NCBI RefSeq assembly: GCF_003857015.1
Contig: NZ_QGGF01000285.1
Span: 1-52,623, forward strand
Source: Micromonospora globispora
GTDB taxonomy: Bacteria; Actinomycetota; Actinomycetes; Mycobacteriales; Micromonosporaceae
Direction: 5' to 3'
DNA length: 52,623 bases
The notes below the pieces were generated by a model that saw only the letters and a program-made list of their open reading frames with translations, searched no databases and was not told where the DNA came from. Below, piece by piece: positions 49,039-52,623 of this stretch. How positions within the stretch are numbered: the stretch's first letter is position 1; each line of letters opens with the position of its first letter. Made by a program: the position numbers and the translations under genes.

Positions 49039-52000
49039 GTGGCGACGATCGAGGACGTCAGTCCCACCCGGTCCAACATGTCGTTCGGGCCGTCGTTCCA
49101 GTTCACGTCCGGGCGGATGCTCTCGGTCGACAGCTCGGACGACGGGCAGCTCGTCTTCGCCGGGTCCTTCTCCAGCGGCCTCTGGGTCTCAGAGGACGGC
49201 GGCGAGTCGTGGTCGCAGATCGAGCGACCACAGCCTGGCGCGGGTCAGTTCGGCGTGCCTGGCGCGATGGGCGGCTACTGCGTGCCGTCGGTCGCCGTCG
49301 GACCGGATTCTGCCCGCTGGTTCGTCGAGCGGAACCCCCGCTTTCTGGCGGACATCACCGGCGACCATCGCGCGGACATCGTAGGTTTCGGCGATACCGG
49401 CGTATGGACGGCGCTGAGCAGGTCCGACGGCACGTTCCAACCGCCGCGACTGGTATTGCCGGACTTCGGGGCGCAGGCGGGTGGTTGGCGGGTCGACAGA
49501 CACCCGCGGTTCCTGGCCGATGTGACCGGCGACGGTCGGGCGGACATCGTGGGGTTCGGTGACGCCGGGGTGTATGTGGCGTTGAGCAATGGCGATGGCA
49601 CGTTTCAGCCGCCGCGGTTCGTCCTCGCGGACTTCGGATACGACCAGGGTTGGCGGGTGGAGAAGCATCCGCGGTTCCTGGCTGACGTGACCGGTGAGGG
49701 TCGGGCGGACATCGTGGGTTTCGGTGACGCCGGGGTGTACGTGGCGCGCAGCAACGGCGACGGCACGTTCGCGTTCACCCCGGTGCCCGTGATCGCTGAC
49801 TTCGGCTTCGAGGCCGGCGGTTGGCGGGTGGAGAAGCATCCGCGGTTCCTGGCCGATGTGACCGGTGAGGGTCGGGCGGACATCGTGGGGTTCGGCGACG
49901 CCGGGGTCTATGTGGCGCGTAGCAGGGGCAATGGTTCGTTCTCGTTCACTCCGGAACCCGTGATCGCGGACTTCGGTTTCGAGGCCGGCGGTTGGCGGGT
50001 GGAGAAGCATCCGCGGTTCCTGGCCGATGTGACCGGTGAGGGTCGGGCGGACATCGTGGGCTTCGGCGACGCCGGGGTCTATGTGGCGCGTAGCAGGGGC
50101 AACGGTTCGTTCTCGTTCACTCCGGAACCCGTGATCGCCGACTTCGGTTTCGAGGCCGGCGGTTGGCGGGTGGAGAAGCATCCGCGGTTCCTGGCCGACA
50201 TCACCGGTGACGGTCGCGCGGACATCGTGGGCTTCGGCGACGCCGGGGTCTACGTGGCGCGCAGCAACGCCAACGGCTCGTTCTCGTTCACTCCGGAACC
50301 CGTGATCGCCGACTTCGGCTTCCAGGCCGGCCGCTGGCGGGTCGAGAAACACCCACGACTCCTCGCCGACATCACCGGTGACGGTCGCGCCGACATCATC
50401 GGGTTCGGCGACGCCGGCGTCTACGTCGCCGTCGCCAGCCGAGGTCCGTTCGAGGCGCCGCGTTTCGTCCTGCCGAACTTCGGATTCGAGGTGACCGTCC
50501 TCGCAGTGATGCAGAGTGACCGCGAATCGCAGGACGCCGGCGTGTGGCGTTCCAGTGACCGCGGGGCGACGTGGGCTGCGGTGCACGCGTTTCCCCGCGA
50601 TGCGTCCGCCGCGCGCCTGCCCGGGGCGGGCCAGCTGGTGTGGGCGCCGGGGACAGCCAACCTGGTGTACGCGGCAGGCGGTAGCTCGCTGGCCATCAGC
50701 ACGGACGCCGGCGCAACGTTCGTGGACGTCATGCCCACGCCACAAGGCGGTTTCCAACCGGTCAATCACGTAGCGGTCGCCACCACGCCGGCGGGGAGTG
50801 CTCAGCCTCGGGTCGTCTATGCACTGGCAAGCGGCAAGATATTCGTCTCATTCGACGCCGGTATGACGTGGGCCGAGGATCGCGGTGGGATCCCGGGCAT
50901 GATCGGCGGAGCGGTGGGCCTGGCCAATTCGCAGAACGACCGGGTCATGGTCGTCTCACCGCGATCGCCACTCGAAGTGTTCGCCACGGGCAACGCCAAC
51001 CTGGTTCCGCCCCAACTTTGGCGCGGCGACTACTCACAGTTCGAGCAGACGAACGAATCTCAGTGGCAACCGGTACCGCTGCCGAACCTGGGCGGGCAGG
51101 ACAGCGGAAACGTGTTCGTCGCCGCCACGCAGCCGGGCCGCGGCAACGCCCTGTTCTACGGGCCGCAACGCCCGAAGGCGTTCGTGGGGCCGCTCGATCC
51201 GGCGTCCGCCTCGGATTGGCACGAACTTGACGAGGGTCACCATGTGCACGTGGACCTCCACGGCATCTTTCTCTCCCCGGACTTCGCGGCCACGTTCGAG
51301 GACGGGGTCTACGTGCCGACCGCAGGCACCGTCTGGATGGCGAGTGACGGTGGCATATCCCGCAGCACCGACGGCGGCAGGAACTTCCACGCCGCCGGCA
51401 GCATCACCACGCTCTCCGTGGTGAACATGGCCGGAGTGGCGCTGCCGGGAGCGGGTCCGGTCATCTCGCTGAACACCGGCGACAACGACGGCTTCGCCTC
51501 GCCCGACGGTGGGCGGACGTGGCGCCCGCAGAACTACGGCGGAGGCGACAACGACTGCTCCTGGGCGGACCCGCTACGGCCGACGTCGATGCTCGTGTTC
51601 ACGCCGCGCTGGGACACGAACGGCGATTTCGTGGGCGGCGGTCTGGGACAGACGCTTGCCCTGTACGAGGCCGCTCCCGGCAACCTGCCGGACATCAGCA
51701 GCTCGGCGGACCGGCAGATGATTCCCGGCCCCGCACTACGCCGCGGCAGCACCATCTGGAACGCGAGCAGCGGCTTTGGCATCCGCGGGTTCCGTCCGAT
51801 CGTGCTCAACATGCCCGGCGACGACCCGGGACAGTCCGGGGACTGTGTCTTCATCCGCTTCTTCGGCAACTTCAGCTCCCCGCAGACCGGAACGCTGCCC
51901 AACAACCTGGCCGTGCTCCTGCGCGCCCGAAACATCCGCGACGTCAAGGAGCGCACCGACTGGGATACCCCGGGACGGTGGCGGGTCGAGAAGCATCCCC

Positions 52001-52623
52001 GCCTGCTCGCCGATCTCACCGCTGACCGGCGCGGGGATATCGTGGGTTTCGGCGATGCCGGGGTGTGGACGGCGGTGAGCACCTCCGGTGGCTCGTTCGC
52101 GGATCCCCATTTCGTGTTGGCGGACTTCGGATACGACCAGGGCTGGCGGGTGGAGAAGCATCCGCGGTTGCTGGCCGATGTCACCGGTAGCGGCCGCGCG
52201 GACATCGTGGGCTTCGGTGACGCCGGTGTCTACCTGGCGCGCAGCAACGGCGACGGCAGCTTCGCGTTCACCCCGGTGCCGGTGATCGCCGACTTCGGCT
52301 TCGAGGCCGGTGGTTGGCGGGTGGAGAAACACCCACGACTTCTCGCTGACATCACCGGTGACGGTCGCGCGGACGTCGTCGGGTTCGGCGATGCCGGGGT
52401 GTACGTGGCGCGTAGCAACGGCGACGGTACGTTCGCGTTCACCCCGGTGCCGGTGATCGCTGACTTCGGTTTCGAGGCGGGCGGTTGGCGGGTCGACAGA
52501 CACCCGCGGTTCCTGGCCGATGTGACCGGCGACGGTCGGGCGGACATCGTGGGGTTCGGTGACGCCGGGGTGTATGTGGCGTTGAGCAATGGCGATGGCA
52601 CGTTCCAGCCGCCGCGGTTCGTC
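49039..52623 (+). CDS. giant beta-propeller protein with nested PVL-lectin-like repeats (3' end beyond window)
   Basis: An open frame of 1195 codons running off the window. GTG 49039 follows GAAGGAGG at 5 nt; no signal peptide is visible. The host part has six Asp-box motifs (SEDGGESW, SSDRGATW, STDAGATF, SFDAGMTW, STDGGRNF, SPDGGRTW) typical of BNR/sortilin-like propellers. It is interrupted at 49318-50490 by exactly seven 55-57-residue units of the form WRVEKHPRFLAD / TGDGRADIVGFGDAGVYVA, matching the blades of the fungal Psathyrella velutina lectin. A second array starts at 51979 with at least four units. The DxTGDGRxD loops look calcium-binding (FG-GAP-like). Likely a carbohydrate-binding protein; host-domain function unknown. 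Confidence 0.88.
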   Translation, partial: MATIEDVSPTRSNMSFGPSFQFTSGRMLSVDSSDDGQLVFAGSFSSGLWVSEDGGESWSQIERPQPGAGQFGVPGAMGGYCVPSVAVGPDSARWFVERNPRFLADITGDHRADIVGFGDTGVWTALSRSDGTFQPPRLVLPDFGAQAGGWRVDRHPRFLADVTGDGRADIVGFGDAGVYVALSNGDGTFQPPRFVLADFGYDQGWRVEKHPRFLADVTGEGRADIVGFGDAGVYVARSNGDGTFAFTPVPVIADFGFEAGGWRVEKHPRFLADVTGEGRADIVGFGDAGVYVARSRGNGSFSFTPEPVIADFGFEAGGWRVEKHPRFLADVTGEGRADIVGFGDAGVYVARSRGNGSFSFTPEPVIADFGFEAGGWRVEKHPRFLADITGDGRADIVGFGDAGVYVARSNANGSFSFTPEPVIADFGFQAGRWRVEKHPRLLADITGDGRADIIGFGDAGVYVAVASRGPFEAPRFVLPNFGFEVTVLAVMQSDRESQDAGVWRSSDRGATWAAVHAFPRDASAARLPGAGQLVWAPGTANLVYAAGGSSLAISTDAGATFVDVMPTPQGGFQPVNHVAVATTPAGSAQPRVVYALASGKIFVSFDAGMTWAEDRGGIPGMIGGAVGLANSQNDRVMVVSPRSPLEVFATGNANLVPPQLWRGDYSQFEQTNESQWQPVPLPNLGGQDSGNVFVAATQPGRGNALFYGPQRPKAFVGPLDPASASDWHELDEGHHVHVDLHGIFLSPDFAATFEDGVYVPTAGTVWMASDGGISRSTDGGRNFHAAGSITTLSVVNMAGVALPGAGPVISLNTGDNDGFASPDGGRTWRPQNYGGGDNDCSWADPLRPTSMLVFTPRWDTNGDFVGGGLGQTLALYEAAPGNLPDISSSADRQMIPGPALRRGSTIWNASSGFGIRGFRPIVLNMPGDDPGQSGDCVFIRFFGNFSSPQTGTLPNNLAVLLRARNIRDVKERTDWDTPGRWRVEKHPRLLADLTADRRGDIVGFGDAGVWTAVSTSGGSFADPHFVLADFGYDQGWRVEKHPRLLADVTGSGRADIVGFGDAGVYLARSNGDGSFAFTPVPVIADFGFEAGGWRVEKHPRLLADITGDGRADVVGFGDAGVYVARSNGDGTFAFTPVPVIADFGFEAGGWRVDRHPRFLADVTGDGRADIVGFGDAGVYVALSNGDGTFQPPRFV
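49318..50490 (+). repeat. seven PVL-lectin-type tandem repeats, array 1
   Basis: Seven in-frame units have their H/N-P-R positions at 49333, 49501, 49666, 49837, 50008, 50179 and 50350. Spacings are 168, 165, 171, 171, 171 and 171 bp. Units at 49837 and 50008 differ at only three of 171 bases by my count, indicating recent duplication. Seven units equals the blade number of the known lectin fold. Confidence 0.88.
51979..52623 (+). repeat. PVL-lectin-type tandem repeats, array 2 (incomplete)
   Basis: Units have H-P-R positions at 51994, 52159, 52330 and 52501 (spacings 165, 171, 171 bp), continuing past the window. The unit from 52492 is nearly identical to 49492-49623, exactly 3000 bp earlier (one difference in the last 132 bases). 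Confidence 0.88.

Noticed and set aside
49318..50490. Regular tandem repeats that might be a CRISPR array or satellite
   Set aside because: The 165-171-bp period is a multiple of three, lies in a long open frame and encodes conserved blade motifs; there are no spacers or cas genes.
49189..50769. 526-codon minus-strand open frame across the repeat array
   Set aside because: It mirrors the plus-strand repeats. The plus frame has a proper start with Shine-Dalgarno and lectin homology, while the antisense translation is low-complexity and matches nothing.

Overview
The window reads as chromosomal DNA of a high-GC, mycothiol-using actinomycete. Supporting signs are GTG starts, pervasive ATGA overlaps, a mycothiol-dependent maleylpyruvate isomerase, NarL-type two-component genes, a divergent extra EF-Tu and a eukaryote-like single-chain acyl-CoA carboxylase. 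The order cannot be fixed from sequence alone (Pseudonocardiales or Micromonosporales are guesses). No tRNA, rRNA, CRISPR array or intact insertion sequence was seen.

Region 1 (about 0.1-19.4 kb) is a catabolic block. On the minus strand, a gentisate operon runs gentisate 1,2-dioxygenase > fumarylpyruvate hydrolase > maleylpyruvate isomerase > 3-hydroxybenzoate 6-hydroxylase-like enzyme > small Cys-containing ORF > D-amino-acid oxidase, with a divergent IclR regulator. On the plus strand follow a CYP199-like P450, a 3Fe-4S-type ferredoxin, a ferredoxin reductase and a LysR regulator. Next come a TetR gene, a divergent 14-TM MFS transporter, and an operon of unknown substrate: a phosphotriesterase-like protein that has lost most metal ligands, an intact phosphotriesterase-like protein, an FAD monooxygenase, an alpha/beta hydrolase, an MBL-fold hydrolase and a CocE-type hydrolase. 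The MFS and the phosphotriesterase operon share a composite control element of about 65 bp. The block ends in a deletion scar (thiolase head joined to hydrolase tail) and a strong terminator.

Region 2 (19.4-29 kb) mixes oxidoreductases (epimerase-type SDR, Zn-alcohol dehydrogenase, aldo/keto reductase), a DHA2 drug exporter with a divergent MmyB-like regulator, and a divergent EF-Tu. Broken genes lie between them: a rhamnulokinase remnant, a DUF2255/aldo-keto reductase chimera with an in-frame stop, a frameshifted APC permease and a possible transposase scrap.

Region 3 (29-37.7 kb) holds a minus-strand operon of a DUF6220 membrane protein, a membrane-anchored multicopper oxidase and an MMPL transporter. 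It is divergent from a NarL-type kinase/regulator pair, followed by a FUSC-like exporter. Palindromes with a CTACGC core recur around the two-component genes.

Region 4 (37.7-49 kb) holds the 1825-residue single-chain biotin-dependent carboxylase, a dimethylargininase-like hydrolase, a YdcF-like protein, a MalY/PatB-type aminotransferase, a DUF817 membrane protein, a VOC protein and a small two-TM protein.

Region 5 (49 kb to the end) is a partial gene for a very large beta-propeller protein. An Asp-box (BNR-like) propeller is interrupted by exactly seven repeats closely resembling the blades of the fungal PVL lectin. A second set of the same repeats runs off the window. This nested lectin architecture, the phosphotriesterase pseudoenzyme/enzyme operon with its shared control element, and the start-codon-masking hairpin before the P450 are the strongest leads for undescribed biology.
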